Of a stretch of DNA of 64,000 nucleotides, positions 7,422 to 16,109 are shown piece by piece. This DNA comes from Anaerolineaceae bacterium (GTDB lineage Bacteria > Chloroflexota > Anaerolineae > Aggregatilineales > Phototrophicaceae), in the NCBI GenBank assembly GCA_028818375.1, contig JAPPOB010000001.1:62001-126000 (forward strand), written 5' to 3'. A model generated the notes under the pieces. That model was not told where the DNA came from. It saw only the letters and a list, made by a program, of their open reading frames with translations, and searched no databases. The translations under genes and the position numbers were made by a program. Positions within the stretch are counted from its first letter, which is position 1. Each line of letters starts with the position of its first letter.

Positions 7422-8357
7422 TCAACCGGAACGGGACTTGCGCAGGGCGTTCAACAGGGACCGAAGTTCCGTGGGCAGGGGCGACTGGAACGAAAGTTCC
7501 TCATGCAAGGCAGGATGGGTGAAGGTCAATCCGGCGGCGTGCAGGAACTGGCGCGCCAGAGGCAACCCTTGTTTGCGCAGGCCATAGACGCTGTCCGCGA
7601 CGATGGGACAGTCAATGTACGCCATATGCACGCGAATTTGATGGGTGCGTCCCGTGCGGGGTCGTACCTCCACCAGCGCACGACCGCCTGGCAAGTCCCT
7701 TTCCAGCACCCGATATTCGCTGATGGCCGACTTTCCCCGGGCGACGACAGCCATGCGCTGTCGCCGCCGCGGGTCTCGCCCGACCGGCGCGTCAATGACT
7801 GCCTGACACGCCGGCGGACAGCGCTCCAGCAGGGCCAGATAGCGTTTGGCCACGAGACGGTCCTGAAACTGACGCATCAGGTTACGCCGGGCGCTGTCCT
7901 GCAGGGCGAGCAGAATGAGTCCGCTGGTGTCCTTGTCCAGGCGGTGGACGACGCCGGCGCGCTTTGGCTCGCCGGGCATGTCGGCCAACGCTGGCCAGTG
8001 GGAAAGGGCGGCGGCGACGAGCGTTCCGCGTTCGTTGCGGTCGCCCGGGTGCACGACCATACCGGCCGGTTTGTCAATGACGGCGAGCCACTCGTCTTCG
8101 TGAATAACCTGCAACGGGACGGGTTCTGGCAGTACGCCAGGCGTGTCATCCGGGCCAGGCAAATGCAACACAATTTGTTCGCCGCCCTTCAGACGTTCGC
8201 CCGCCTTTCGCTGCCGACCGTCCACCTGCACGGCGCCATCCCTGATGAGCATCTGCAATTGCGAGCGCGACAGACGGTCACCCAGGTGATGGAGAATGGC
8301 CAGGTCGAGGCGCTGGCCGGCTTCATCCAGGACAAACTCGAGTCGGTCCGGTTTCAT
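7422..8357 (-). CDS. rluD: RluD-type 23S rRNA pseudouridine synthase
   Basis: 311 residues. An N-terminal S4 RNA-binding domain (about 13-75) precedes a RluA-family catalytic domain whose motif HRLDKDTSG carries the catalytic Asp141. RPRTGRTHQIRVH and the DPRRR stretch are also family blocks. RluD-type enzymes modify helix 69 of 23S rRNA; the precise target here is inferred. The start overlaps the gamma-carbonic anhydrase stop by 4 nt. Confidence 0.9.
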   Translation of the reverse strand: MKPDRLEFVLDEAGQRLDLAILHHLGDRLSRSQLQMLIRDGAVQVDGRQRKAGERLKGGEQIVLHLPGPDDTPGVLPEPVPLQVIHEDEWLAVIDKPAGMVVHPGDRNERGTLVAAALSHWPALADMPGEPKRAGVVHRLDKDTSGLILLALQDSARRNLMRQFQDRLVAKRYLALLERCPPACQAVIDAPVGRDPRRRQRMAVVARGKSAISEYRVLERDLPGGRALVEVRPRTGRTHQIRVHMAYIDCPIVADSVYGLRKQGLPLARQFLHAAGLTFTHPALHEELSFQSPLPTELRSLLNALRKSRSG

Positions 8358-8890
8358 CTGGAATCATTCAGGTTGCTTCGAAATGCGGCGGCCTTTGCCA
8401 CGTAGGCCCGCGCGCTGGCGCGGTTGGCCTCGATTTCCGCCGGCGAAAGGGAGCGAATGACACGTGCCGGGCTGCCCAGAATCAGCGATTCGGCCGGAAA
8501 CCGTTTGCCTTGCGTCAACAAGGCCCCTGCGCCGACGATCGAGTCCCTGCCGACGACGACGCCATTGAGCAGGATGGCGCCCATGCCGACCAAAGCGTTG
8601 TCGCCGACTCGCGCACCGTGCACGATCGCGTTGTGCCCGATAGTGCAGCCTGTCGCGATGACAGCGGGGAAGCCCGGGTCCGCATGCACGACGGCGCCAT
8701 CCTGAACATTGCTGCCGGCGCCGACGCGCAACGGCGTCGTATCACCGCGCAAAACAGCGTTGAACCAGATGTTTACCTGCGCCTCCAGGGTCACGTCCCC
8801 TACAACCACGGCGCCTGGAGCGATGAAAGCCGATGGCGCCACCAGTTCCGGGCGCCAGCTGACGTCGTAATCCGTTTCAGGTCTGTCCAT
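8354..8890 (-). CDS. Gamma-carbonic anhydrase-like left-handed beta-helix protein
   Basis: 178 residues of hexapeptide repeats forming a trimeric left-handed beta-helix with a C-terminal helix. The family block LRGD, the first His in VVHADPG and the pair in GHNAIVHG provide the three metal-binding histidines of the YrdA/PaaY/Cam group. Many members hydrate CO2 only weakly, so carbonic anhydrase activity is plausible but unproven. It is the first gene of the minus-strand unit that continues with rluD, the AhpD-like protein and the ComEA-like protein. Confidence 0.87.
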   Translation of the reverse strand: MDRPETDYDVSWRPELVAPSAFIAPGAVVVGDVTLEAQVNIWFNAVLRGDTTPLRVGAGSNVQDGAVVHADPGFPAVIATGCTIGHNAIVHGARVGDNALVGMGAILLNGVVVGRDSIVGAGALLTQGKRFPAESLILGSPARVIRSLSPAEIEANRASARAYVAKAAAFRSNLNDSR

Positions 8891-8971
8891 TCAACACTGC
8901 CTGCATTTGAATTCGCAAAGACTTTACTGGGCAGGCAGGATCGCGCAAGCATCGGGGCAGACGACCCCCGG

Positions 8972-9000
8972 ATGACAGCGGGTCCGGCCCATGCTAAACT
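8972..9000 (+). promoter_or_regulatory. Promoter of rsfS
   Basis: ATGACA (8972-8977), a 17-nt spacer and TAAACT (8995-9000), with TG at 8992-8993 (extended -10). The only upstream in-frame ATG (8991) lies inside this -10 region and would not be transcribed. Confidence 0.6.
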
Positions 9001-9026
9001 GTGCGGACAACGGACAGGAGGCAACA

Positions 9027-9377
9027 CTGGACGAACAGGAGCAGCTGGCTCGCCACATCATTGACATCCTGGAGGAAAACCGGGCGACGCAAATTACCCT
9101 GCTGGACCTGCGTCCGGACACCGTTATCGCCGACTTTTTCGTGATTTGTACCGCCACAAGCGAACGTCAGATTCGAGCCCTCGTCGGCTACGTACGTGGC
9201 GCTGTGCGCGATGAGCGGGAACAGTTGCCGTCCTCAATCGAAGGCACCCACGAGAGCGGCTGGCAATTGCTGGACTACGGCTCTGTGGTTGTCCACGTGT
9301 TCCTGGACGAGGTGCGCCGCTACTACAATCTGGAAGGCTTGTGGCGCGATGCCACGGTGATGGTCAACATCGTCTGA
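9027..9377 (+). CDS. rsfS: Ribosomal silencing factor RsfS, apparent CTG start
   Basis: 116 residues of the RsfS/Iojap family, which binds ribosomal protein uL14 and blocks subunit joining when nutrients are short. Conserved blocks are ADFFVICTATSERQ, GWQLLDYGSVVVHVF and RRYYNLEGLW. The start is unusual: AGGAGG at 9016-9021 is followed after 5 nt by CTG, which gives LDEQEQLARHIID. The only upstream in-frame ATG (8991) overlaps the promoter -10. A CTG start is therefore the best reading. RsfS usually neighbours nadD in other genomes; that gene is not seen here. Confidence 0.88.
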   Translation: MDEQEQLARHIIDILEENRATQITLLDLRPDTVIADFFVICTATSERQIRALVGYVRGAVRDEREQLPSSIEGTHESGWQLLDYGSVVVHVFLDEVRRYYNLEGLWRDATVMVNIV

Positions 9378-9396
9378 GCGGCGTCGTACAATCCCG

Positions 9397-9846
9397 TTAC
9401 TCGAAGATCCAGCGATCGATCGCGCGCGTCCAGTGCTGCAATTCATCCGCGGCGAAGAACCTGTTGACTTCCTCTCGCCCGTTTTCCACGCTATCCGAGC
9501 CATGGACAAGATTGAAACCCACCTCCAGCGCAAGATCGCCGCGAATGGTGCCGGCGGCCGCGGCAGCAGGGTTGGTGGCGCCAATGGTCACCCGCGCCGC
9601 GGCGACGGCATCCCTTCCTTCCAGGGCAATGACGGCCACCGGTGACGACGTGATGTATTCAATCAGACCGTCGTGAAAGGGCTTGCCTTCATGGACGGCA
9701 TAATGCCGTTCGGCGAGGTCTCTCGATATTTGCGTAAACTTCATGCCGATGATGCGCAGGCCCCGTCGTTCAAGGCGGCCAAGTATGTCGCCACACAGCC
9801 CGCGCTGTACGGCATCCGGTTTAATGATGATCAGCGTACGTTCCAA
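9397..9846 (-). CDS. ndk: Nucleoside diphosphate kinase
   Basis: 149 residues, full length. It transfers the gamma-phosphate between nucleoside di- and triphosphates through a phosphohistidine, here His115 in FNLVHGSDS. The N-terminus LIIIKPDAVQRG and the TIRGD block are diagnostic. It begins with TTG, supported by AGGAG 6 nt upstream. It lies 37 nt downstream of the TPR gene and is probably cotranscribed with it. Confidence 0.95.
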   Translation of the reverse strand: MERTLIIIKPDAVQRGLCGDILGRLERRGLRIIGMKFTQISRDLAERHYAVHEGKPFHDGLIEYITSSPVAVIALEGRDAVAAARVTIGATNPAAAAAGTIRGDLALEVGFNLVHGSDSVENGREEVNRFFAADELQHWTRAIDRWIFE

Positions 9847-9883
9847 TGGGTTCTCCTTCAGGAAAGAGGGGGTTCTTCCAGTC

Positions 9884-11269
9884 TCAACTCAGGTTTTGGC
9901 CCGGATCGCGCGACGGACGCAGTGAAGGCAATCCCCTGCCGGGCACGCGCAACCACAGGGGCAAACGGGAAAAGACATATTGTTGCTGCCTGGGGTTTGC
10001 CGACGCAGGGTCGGGAGACATGCCGCGGAGCGGGTTGTTCCAGTCTGCAGTAGAAGACGGTGACGTCGTCGGCTGACCGGCGGACAGCAACTCGTGCGAA
10101 ATGTGGCTGGCAGAAGCGGAAACATCCGGGGATTCTTCCGGAAACCATTGTGTGCCGTCACCCGGCGGGCTGCCCAGCCAGTCCAGCTCGTCTCCTGCCT
10201 CGCGCAAAGCCTTTCCTGTAGATGGCGCCGACAACGGGTTTATTTCGCCGCTCTCCCAGGGCAAGACTGTACTCTTGTCTTCTGTTGCGGTAGCAGCAGG
10301 CGTATCGCCTTCCAGCCAGGCCAACTCGTCGGATGCAGTGTCGGTGGCGACACCCTGTTGCAACCAGTCAGGCAGGGAGCCATCGGTCACGTCCGGCGGA
10401 TAGCCATCCTCGCGACGTTGCCAGCTGTCCCCCTTGCCGGCGGGCCGGGGTGTCGGTGGCGACTGACGCTCGGTCGGCTGGTTTTGGTCAACCTGCCGGT
10501 AATCCAGTTCAGTCAGGGTCCAGGTGTGCTCGTCGGGCGGGCTGTTGCTGGCCAGCCGCAGGGACAGATAGGGGTCGACATCATGAATGCGTTCAAGGAA
10601 GGGTCGGGCATCCGAGGGGCGCAATTCAGCAAGCCACAGGCTGGCGACAATACGATTGGCATGCAGGCACCAAGGCAGGGCCTCCAGGACGTCCAGCGCA
10701 GACTCAGCGGCATCCAGGCGTTTCTCCGCATCCCACTGCGCGCGCGCCAGCAGCAGGCGCAAGTCCTGACGCCCCGGCTCGCCCTTCAGTGCGTTCTTCA
10801 GCGTGCGAATGGCCTGCACGCGTTGCCCTTCACGGATCTGGCGGCGGGCCACGGCGCCGGGCAGGCCTTCGGGCAGTTCCGCGCCTTCGCCCCGCTGCAT
10901 TCGGTACAGATTGCGAAGACGTTCCCGATAGCTTCGGTTTTCCGTGGCGTGTTCGCTGGCGCGTTCCAGATGCCAGATCGCTTCAGTATATTGGCCGCCG
11001 TTTTCGTGGATTTCACCAAAGGCGGCGTGCGTCGCGGCATCATCGGGAGTTGTGGCCAGCACGCGGCGTAACAGCGCCTGGGCCTCGGAACTGTTGCCAC
11101 CCATCTGGACCAGCGCCTGACCAAGCATGTGGCTGGCTTCCAGGTTTTTCGGGAAACTGACCAGAATGTGACGACAGTGGTGGGCCACTTCGTCCAGGTT
11201 GCCGACGGTCAGCAGGGTGTCAATCCGGCTGATATAGGCCTTGAGGCTTATGGTCGCCATTTCATTCAT
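9884..11269 (-). CDS. TPR-repeat protein with low-complexity C-terminus
   Basis: 461 residues. The N-terminal half (about 1-235) consists of tetratricopeptide-like helices (e.g. EASHMLGQALVQMG, YTEAIWHLERASEHA). The C-terminal half is acidic and Pro/Ser/Thr-rich, with repeated LPDWL/LAWLEGD/LDWLGS modules, suggesting a scaffold. No signal peptide or membrane helix is seen. The ATG at 11269 is chosen because a TGTTATACT promoter element lies about 17 nt upstream. The last roughly 30 residues may be out of frame: another frame there encodes a Cys-rich peptide (9889-9978). Function unknown. Confidence 0.7.
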   Translation of the reverse strand: MNEMATISLKAYISRIDTLLTVGNLDEVAHHCRHILVSFPKNLEASHMLGQALVQMGGNSSEAQALLRRVLATTPDDAATHAAFGEIHENGGQYTEAIWHLERASEHATENRSYRERLRNLYRMQRGEGAELPEGLPGAVARRQIREGQRVQAIRTLKNALKGEPGRQDLRLLLARAQWDAEKRLDAAESALDVLEALPWCLHANRIVASLWLAELRPSDARPFLERIHDVDPYLSLRLASNSPPDEHTWTLTELDYRQVDQNQPTERQSPPTPRPAGKGDSWQRREDGYPPDVTDGSLPDWLQQGVATDTASDELAWLEGDTPAATATEDKSTVLPWESGEINPLSAPSTGKALREAGDELDWLGSPPGDGTQWFPEESPDVSASASHISHELLSAGQPTTSPSSTADWNNPLRGMSPDPASANPRQQQYVFSRLPLWLRVPGRGLPSLRPSRDPGQNLS

Positions 11270-11285
11270 CCCGCCCGGGTGGCCC

Positions 11286-11291
11286 AGTATA
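11286..11291 (-). promoter_or_regulatory. Extended -10 (TGtTATACT) of the TPR gene
   Basis: On the minus strand TATACT preceded by TGT lies about 17 nt before the ATG at 11269. The predicted leader is about ten nucleotides. No convincing -35. Confidence 0.5.
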
Positions 11292-11348
11292 ACATGGGGG
11301 GGCGCATCAAGACGATGACCCTGTAGGGGTCCTGGCGCAGCGATCCCT

Positions 11349-12971
11349 TTAGTTCCCGTCGAGAGGCTCCACTTCGGCATTGACCCAGTTGATTCGGCCC
11401 TCGACTTCAGGCGAGACCGGACTGTAGGCCATGATGTAGTCCATGGTCAAAAGGTAGTCCCTGTAGTCATCGGCCTGCAGGTCAAAGGCCCTTTCAGCCA
11501 GAACGCTGTGCCCCTCCCCGCCCTTGCGGATGTAGTCGTTGCCAATGATGCGGTAGACGGCATTCGGGTCCAGCGCCTCGTACTCTCCGGCGGCGTTGCG
11601 AACTTCAACACTGACAATACGCTCACCCGGCTCGCGCCTGGGATCCGCGCTGAAACGGACGCCGGACAGTTGCAGGAAGTTGCCGCTGGCATCGTCTCGA
11701 CGAACCTGTCCCGCTTCGTTCAGGGTGATGTTCATGACGGCCTGTTCCAGCACGACGACGAGGTCCGTACCTGTCAGGCTGAAGGTCTCGATGATGTCGT
11801 TGTAGGGGTGCACCTCCAGCAGGTCGCCCAGGGTGATCTCGCCCGCAGCGACGTCCCCGTAAAAGCCATTGCCATTGATATAGGCGATTTGCGCGCCGCT
11901 ATGTTCCCGCAAGGCATCGGTTATCAGGTTGCCCAGCGGGCATTCGGAGACGCCGCAGGCGCGCCAGCCCCCTACCAGGGGAACCGTCGTCTCGCCAACG
12001 ACCCTTTCGCCAATCTGTTGTATCGGCGCCGCAAGCTCGGCCACCAGTTCGACGACGTCTGTCGCCGGCGCGATGTAACGTGACAGGTGGATTGCGTCAC
12101 CATCCCAGTCAGTGAGGACGCCGTTGGCATCAAATTCGACGTCCAGGCGTCCCAGGTACTTCGTGTGTTCGCCGGCCATGACAACCAGGACCGGTTCGCC
12201 CGAGACACTTTCCTGAACAGCCGGATAGCTGTTGTCGGCATCGGCATGGGTGTTGCTGAACAGTTCATCGCCCTGACTGACGATGATCACGTCGACACCG
12301 CTGAGCTGTGGCGCGAGTTCGAGGGCGTTTGCCGCACCGCTGCTGGACAGAAGAATGATCTTGTTGACGCCTTCGGCCTGCAAACCCTCGACGACGCCCT
12401 GCGTTGCGGACACAAGGTCGCGATCAACGACGGCGGAAGGCCCCGGCGCGGAAAGCATGGCGCGCACCGCGGTGACCAGGCCGCTGACGCCGATGCGTTC
12501 ACTGCCCACTTCCAGGATGACCCAGGGGGCCACCTTGCCGGCAAGCGCAGCCGAATAATCGAAATCAATGTTGGCCGCGACCAGGGGAAACTCAAGCGCG
12601 TCGATGAAATTCGCCAGCACCTCGTCGCCATCGTCAAATTCGTGGCCGCCGGGCGCCATGGCATCGTAGCCGAGCAGGTTCATGATGCGCGCATTGTCCT
12701 GTCCCTGCCAGGCAATGTGGAACAGCGTGCCGGTGAAGCGATTGCCCGCGTCCAGCAGCAGGCTGTTGGCGACTTCGGCACGAATCCGGCGAACAACGGT
12801 GGCCAGGCGCGCTGCACCGCCGTCGCCCTTGTCGTCCGGTTCATGCACGGCGTTCACGTCGTTGCTGTGCATGATGGTGAGTTCGAAACTGCCGTCCTGC
12901 CCGGAGAGCGGGGCCGCAAGGGTCAAACTGGCCAATAACAAGAGCAACGCCAATGCATTAAGACGCATCAT
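11349..12971 (-). CDS. 5'-nucleotidase-family pseudoenzyme (secreted)
   Basis: 540 residues: signal peptide (MMRLNALALLLLLASLTLA), metallophosphoesterase domain (about 28-290) and C-terminal 5'-nucleotidase domain. It aligns end to end with the adjacent intact paralogue at 13109-14725, but most metal ligands are replaced. DVH became DVN, GGDRFTG became AGNRFTG, GNHEFD became GGHEFD, THIG became SSSG and GGHTN became SQGDE. The substrate loop NGGGIRSD became NGNGFYGD. The frame is intact, so it is a maintained non-catalytic paralogue rather than a pseudogene. The start follows GGGGAGGG; the second ATG (12968) is equally possible. Confidence 0.8.
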   Translation of the reverse strand: MMRLNALALLLLLASLTLAAPLSGQDGSFELTIMHSNDVNAVHEPDDKGDGGAARLATVVRRIRAEVANSLLLDAGNRFTGTLFHIAWQGQDNARIMNLLGYDAMAPGGHEFDDGDEVLANFIDALEFPLVAANIDFDYSAALAGKVAPWVILEVGSERIGVSGLVTAVRAMLSAPGPSAVVDRDLVSATQGVVEGLQAEGVNKIILLSSSGAANALELAPQLSGVDVIIVSQGDELFSNTHADADNSYPAVQESVSGEPVLVVMAGEHTKYLGRLDVEFDANGVLTDWDGDAIHLSRYIAPATDVVELVAELAAPIQQIGERVVGETTVPLVGGWRACGVSECPLGNLITDALREHSGAQIAYINGNGFYGDVAAGEITLGDLLEVHPYNDIIETFSLTGTDLVVVLEQAVMNITLNEAGQVRRDDASGNFLQLSGVRFSADPRREPGERIVSVEVRNAAGEYEALDPNAVYRIIGNDYIRKGGEGHSVLAERAFDLQADDYRDYLLTMDYIMAYSPVSPEVEGRINWVNAEVEPLDGN

Positions 12972-13052
12972 TCCCTCCCCTAACGGGACGATTAAGGCTT
13001 TGACCATTATCATGGCAATTTGTCGATATTCCAGTGCCGAACAAACCAGGGC

Positions 13053-13089
13053 AACTTACAAAAGGGCCGGCGACTCTGGCCGCCGGCCC
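13053..13089 (-). terminator. Intrinsic terminator after the active 5'-nucleotidase
   Basis: On the minus strand GGGCCGGCG and CGCCGGCCC form a perfect 9-bp stem with an 8-nt loop, followed by TTTTGTAAGTT. It lies 20 nt after the stop at 13109 and separates the two tandem nucleotidase genes into different transcripts. Confidence 0.85.
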
Positions 13090-13108
13090 GAAAAGATGCT
13101 GCGTGAGT

Positions 13109-14725
13109 CTAGCCTTCCAGCGGCTCGACCTCGGCGTTGACGTAGGTGATGCGGCCCTCGGTCGCCGGGGAGACAGGACTGTTGGCCACAAGGTAATCCA
13201 AGGTCACGTTGAAGTCGACGCGCCCGCCGTCATAGGGATTGATGGCGTTCTCTTCCAGCACGGAGTAGCCGTCGCCGCCGGTGCGGACGTAGTTGTTGCC
13301 GGCGATGCTGTAGACAGCCTCGGGATCGAGCGGCTCGAATTCGCCCATGTCATTGAGTACCTCGACGTTGACGATACGGCTGCCGACCTCCTGGGTGGGA
13401 TCGATCGAGAAGCGCGCGCCGGATATCTGCAGGAAACGACCGCTGGCGCCGCCGCGCTGCACCTGACCCTGTTCGTTGAGCTGGATGCGCGAAACGCTGT
13501 TTTCGAGCATCGCGAGCACGTCCGAGCCCAGCAGGTCAAAGGTGCTGGTGACGTTGTTGAAGGGCTGAACCGTGAGAATATGACCCATGGTGATTACGCC
13601 GGCCTCGATGTCGCTACGGATGCCGCCGCCGTTCATGTAGGTGATCTGCGCGCCGGTTTCCTCACGCAGGGCGTCGGCGATCAGGTTGCCGAGGTTGCAT
13701 TCCTCGACCCGGCAGATGCTGCGGGCGCCATCCAGCTTGACGGCGGCTTCGGCCACGACCTGTTGACGCAGCGCGGCAATGGGTTCGGCCAGGCCTGCGA
13801 CGAGGTCCGCCACGTCCGGCGCGGCCGCAATGTAGCGCGACAGCAGGATGGCATCGCCCTCCCAGTCGGACAGCACACCGGCGGCGTCAAACTCGAGGTC
13901 GAGACGACCCAGATAGTGGGTCCTGGCGCTGGCCTGCACGACCAGAACCGGTTCGCCGCTGGCGCTTTCAAGCACGGTGGGGTATTCGCCAATGGCGCCG
14001 GCGTAGCGGTTGCTGAGGAAGGTGTTGGTGTGGCCGCCGACTACGACGTCCACGCCGCTGACCTGTTGCGCGACCTCAATGTCCGCTTCATAGCCAATGT
14101 GCGTCAACAGGATGATCTTGTTGACGCCCGCGGCGGTGAGGCCATCGACCGCGTTCTGGGCCACTGTGGCAAGGTCATGCTCGAATACGAGTTCCGGGCC
14201 GGGTGAAGCCAGGATTTCACTGTCCGGCGTCACCAGGCCGATGATACCGACGCTTTCCCCTCCCACGTCGAGCGTGACCAGGGGCTCGATTTTGCCCGCC
14301 AGATACGGCGACTCGCTGAAATCGACGTTGGCGGTGACGACCGGAAATTCAAGCGCATCGATAAAGGCAGCCAGCACGTCGTCACCGTTGTCGAATTCAT
14401 GGTTGCCGAGGGTCATCGCGTCGTAGCCGATCATGTTCATGATCTGGGCGCTGTCCTGACCCATCCACTGAATGTGAAAGAGCGTTCCGGTGAAACGGTC
14501 GCCGCCGTCCAGCAGCAAACTGTTGGCGACCTCATCGCGAATCTGGCGTACGACGGTGGCCTGTCGGGCCGCGCCGCCATTGCCATCCCTGTCGGGTTCG
14601 TGCTCGGCATGCACGTCATTGGTGTGCATGATGGTGAGTTCGAAGCTTTCGTCCTGGGCCGTTAGCGGAGCGACCAGAATCAGGCACAGCACGAAAGCGA
14701 ACAAGAGTGCCACGTTGCGTTGCAT
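13109..14725 (-). CDS. Secreted 5'-nucleotidase / UshA-CpdB-type phosphoesterase
   Basis: 538 residues: signal peptide (MQRNVALLFAFVLCLILVA, cut near TAQD), calcineurin-like metallophosphoesterase domain with TNDVH, GGDRFTG, GNHEFD, THIG and GGHTN (all metal ligands present), and a C-terminal 5'-nucleotidase domain with NGGGIRSD and an aromatic substrate-binding region. It hydrolyses extracellular nucleotides or related phosphoesters. The ATG at 14725 has AGGAGG 4 nt upstream. It has its own terminator. The downstream paralogue at 11349-12971 is a degenerate copy. Confidence 0.92.
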   Translation of the reverse strand: MQRNVALLFAFVLCLILVAPLTAQDESFELTIMHTNDVHAEHEPDRDGNGGAARQATVVRQIRDEVANSLLLDGGDRFTGTLFHIQWMGQDSAQIMNMIGYDAMTLGNHEFDNGDDVLAAFIDALEFPVVTANVDFSESPYLAGKIEPLVTLDVGGESVGIIGLVTPDSEILASPGPELVFEHDLATVAQNAVDGLTAAGVNKIILLTHIGYEADIEVAQQVSGVDVVVGGHTNTFLSNRYAGAIGEYPTVLESASGEPVLVVQASARTHYLGRLDLEFDAAGVLSDWEGDAILLSRYIAAAPDVADLVAGLAEPIAALRQQVVAEAAVKLDGARSICRVEECNLGNLIADALREETGAQITYMNGGGIRSDIEAGVITMGHILTVQPFNNVTSTFDLLGSDVLAMLENSVSRIQLNEQGQVQRGGASGRFLQISGARFSIDPTQEVGSRIVNVEVLNDMGEFEPLDPEAVYSIAGNNYVRTGGDGYSVLEENAINPYDGGRVDFNVTLDYLVANSPVSPATEGRITYVNAEVEPLEG

Positions 14726-14853
14726 TATTCCTCCTGGCAAGGCTGTCCAACGGGAGTCGGCATGTTCAGGCGTCACGGACAGCATGGCCCCCGCAACGGG
14801 ATGGCATCCCGACCTTGAAGTTAACATAACACCAAAACGCGATTAAGGGATGG

Positions 14854-15609
14854 CTAAACCGGTGGCCAGGGGACATTGGGGCCGTGTCCGGGCCGGGGCC
14901 AGCGACCCTGCTCCAGGAGTCGGGCGATCCTGCGCCGCAGGGCGGCGAGTTCGTAATCGTCCAGCAGCGAGGCAAGTCTTTGCGACACGGGGCTTTTCCT
15001 GTCACCCAGTCGGGAAGCGAGAGCATCCATGTCGTCCAGCAGGCGGGTGGGGATTTCATCGCCGGCGAAATCCCAGATGACGGTGCGCAGGCGGTGTTCG
15101 GCGTTGAAGGCGATGCCGTGGTCGATTCCCCAGAGTCGACCCCTGGCATCCAGCAGGCAGTGGCCGCCCTTGCGATCGGCGTTGTTGATGATGTGGTCGA
15201 AAAGCGAGAGTAGTTTCAGTTGCGCCCTGGTTTCCGGAGGGAAGGTGAAATAGGTCTGTTCGGGATCGTGGTCGATGAAATACTGGACCGACCCCAGGCC
15301 ATGTGCGCCTTCACGCAGGACCGTGGGGGGCACGATGTCCCAGCCCAGGGCGTGGGCCGTCTCCCAGGCGGCCACTTCGCGCAGACAGAGCGTGCCGTCC
15401 GGGAAGTCCCAGAGGGGGCGTTCCCCGCTGCGCGGCTTGTAGATCACCATGAAAGCCAGTTCTTCATGTTGCAGCGAGGTCAGGAAGGTGAAATTGGAAC
15501 TCCAGCGCATCAGACCGATGTCACCGCCGAGTTCGCCTTCGCGCAGGGCCTGCAACAACCGGGTCACCTGCACCGCCGTCGCTGGCTGTTGGAGGGAGTC
15601 TTCCGTCAC
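14854..15609 (-). CDS. SCO1664-family protein (kinase-like fold)
   Basis: 251 residues. Conserved blocks include SNFTFL, VIYKPRSGERPLWDFPDGTL, DHIINNADRKGGHC and WGIDHGIAF, which resemble the ATP-binding, catalytic and metal-binding segments of PI3/4-kinase-like or HipA-like phosphotransferases. No substrate is known to me. A GTG start at 15609 overlapping the DUF3090 stop by 4 nt is preferred to a longer ATG frame that would overlap it by over 100 nt. It is the third gene of the phosphatase-DUF3090-SCO1664 set. Confidence 0.8.
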   Translation of the reverse strand: MTEDSLQQPATAVQVTRLLQALREGELGGDIGLMRWSSNFTFLTSLQHEELAFMVIYKPRSGERPLWDFPDGTLCLREVAAWETAHALGWDIVPPTVLREGAHGLGSVQYFIDHDPEQTYFTFPPETRAQLKLLSLFDHIINNADRKGGHCLLDARGRLWGIDHGIAFNAEHRLRTVIWDFAGDEIPTRLLDDMDALASRLGDRKSPVSQRLASLLDDYELAALRRRIARLLEQGRWPRPGHGPNVPWPPV

Positions 15610-16109
15610 GACCAGTAGTAAACCACACGCCCGTTCTGGCGCGGATCCGCCCGGCCGGACTGTGCGCAATCCGACGCTTGTGAACTCAATTGGCGCATTT
15701 GTCGGCGATTGCACCACAGGCGCACCACGCCTGGTTCGACGTCGTCTTCCCCGTTTTCGCGCGCCACCAGTTCCTGGGCCAGCAACACCACCATCCGGGT
15801 CTCGTCGTCATAGCCCAGTCCCATTTCGGCGACGCGAAAGAGCGGTTCCAGGGGCTCCCTCAACTCCATGTCGTCGGCGCCGACAGCGGAGTCGGTCTCT
15901 TCACCGGGCGGCGGAAAACGTTCGTCGATGTCGTCCAGCAATTCTCCGATCGCCTCACTGAGCGCCAGCGCCTGTTCCTTTTCGATGATCAGGGTGACGA
16001 TTTGCGCCTCCTTGCCCGCCTGGAGATAAAACACGCGCTTCCCCTTGGGGCCGATCGTATCGATCGTCACAAAGTCAACAGGTCTCAGTTCAAGTTCAGA
16101 GCCGGCCAT
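15606..16109 (-). CDS. DUF3090 family protein
   Basis: 167 residues, family of unknown function found mainly in Actinobacteria and Chloroflexota. Recognisable blocks are the N-terminal VDFVTIDTIGPKGKRVFYLQ, VTLIIEKEQALAL and the C-terminal VRLWCNRRQM followed by a Cys-containing tail (CAQSGRADPRQNGRVVYYW). It overlaps both neighbours (14 nt with the phosphatase, 4 nt with SCO1664), so all three are translated together. Confidence 0.85.
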   Translation of the reverse strand: MAGSELELRPVDFVTIDTIGPKGKRVFYLQAGKEAQIVTLIIEKEQALALSEAIGELLDDIDERFPPPGEETDSAVGADDMELREPLEPLFRVAEMGLGYDDETRMVVLLAQELVARENGEDDVEPGVVRLWCNRRQMRQLSSQASDCAQSGRADPRQNGRVVYYWS

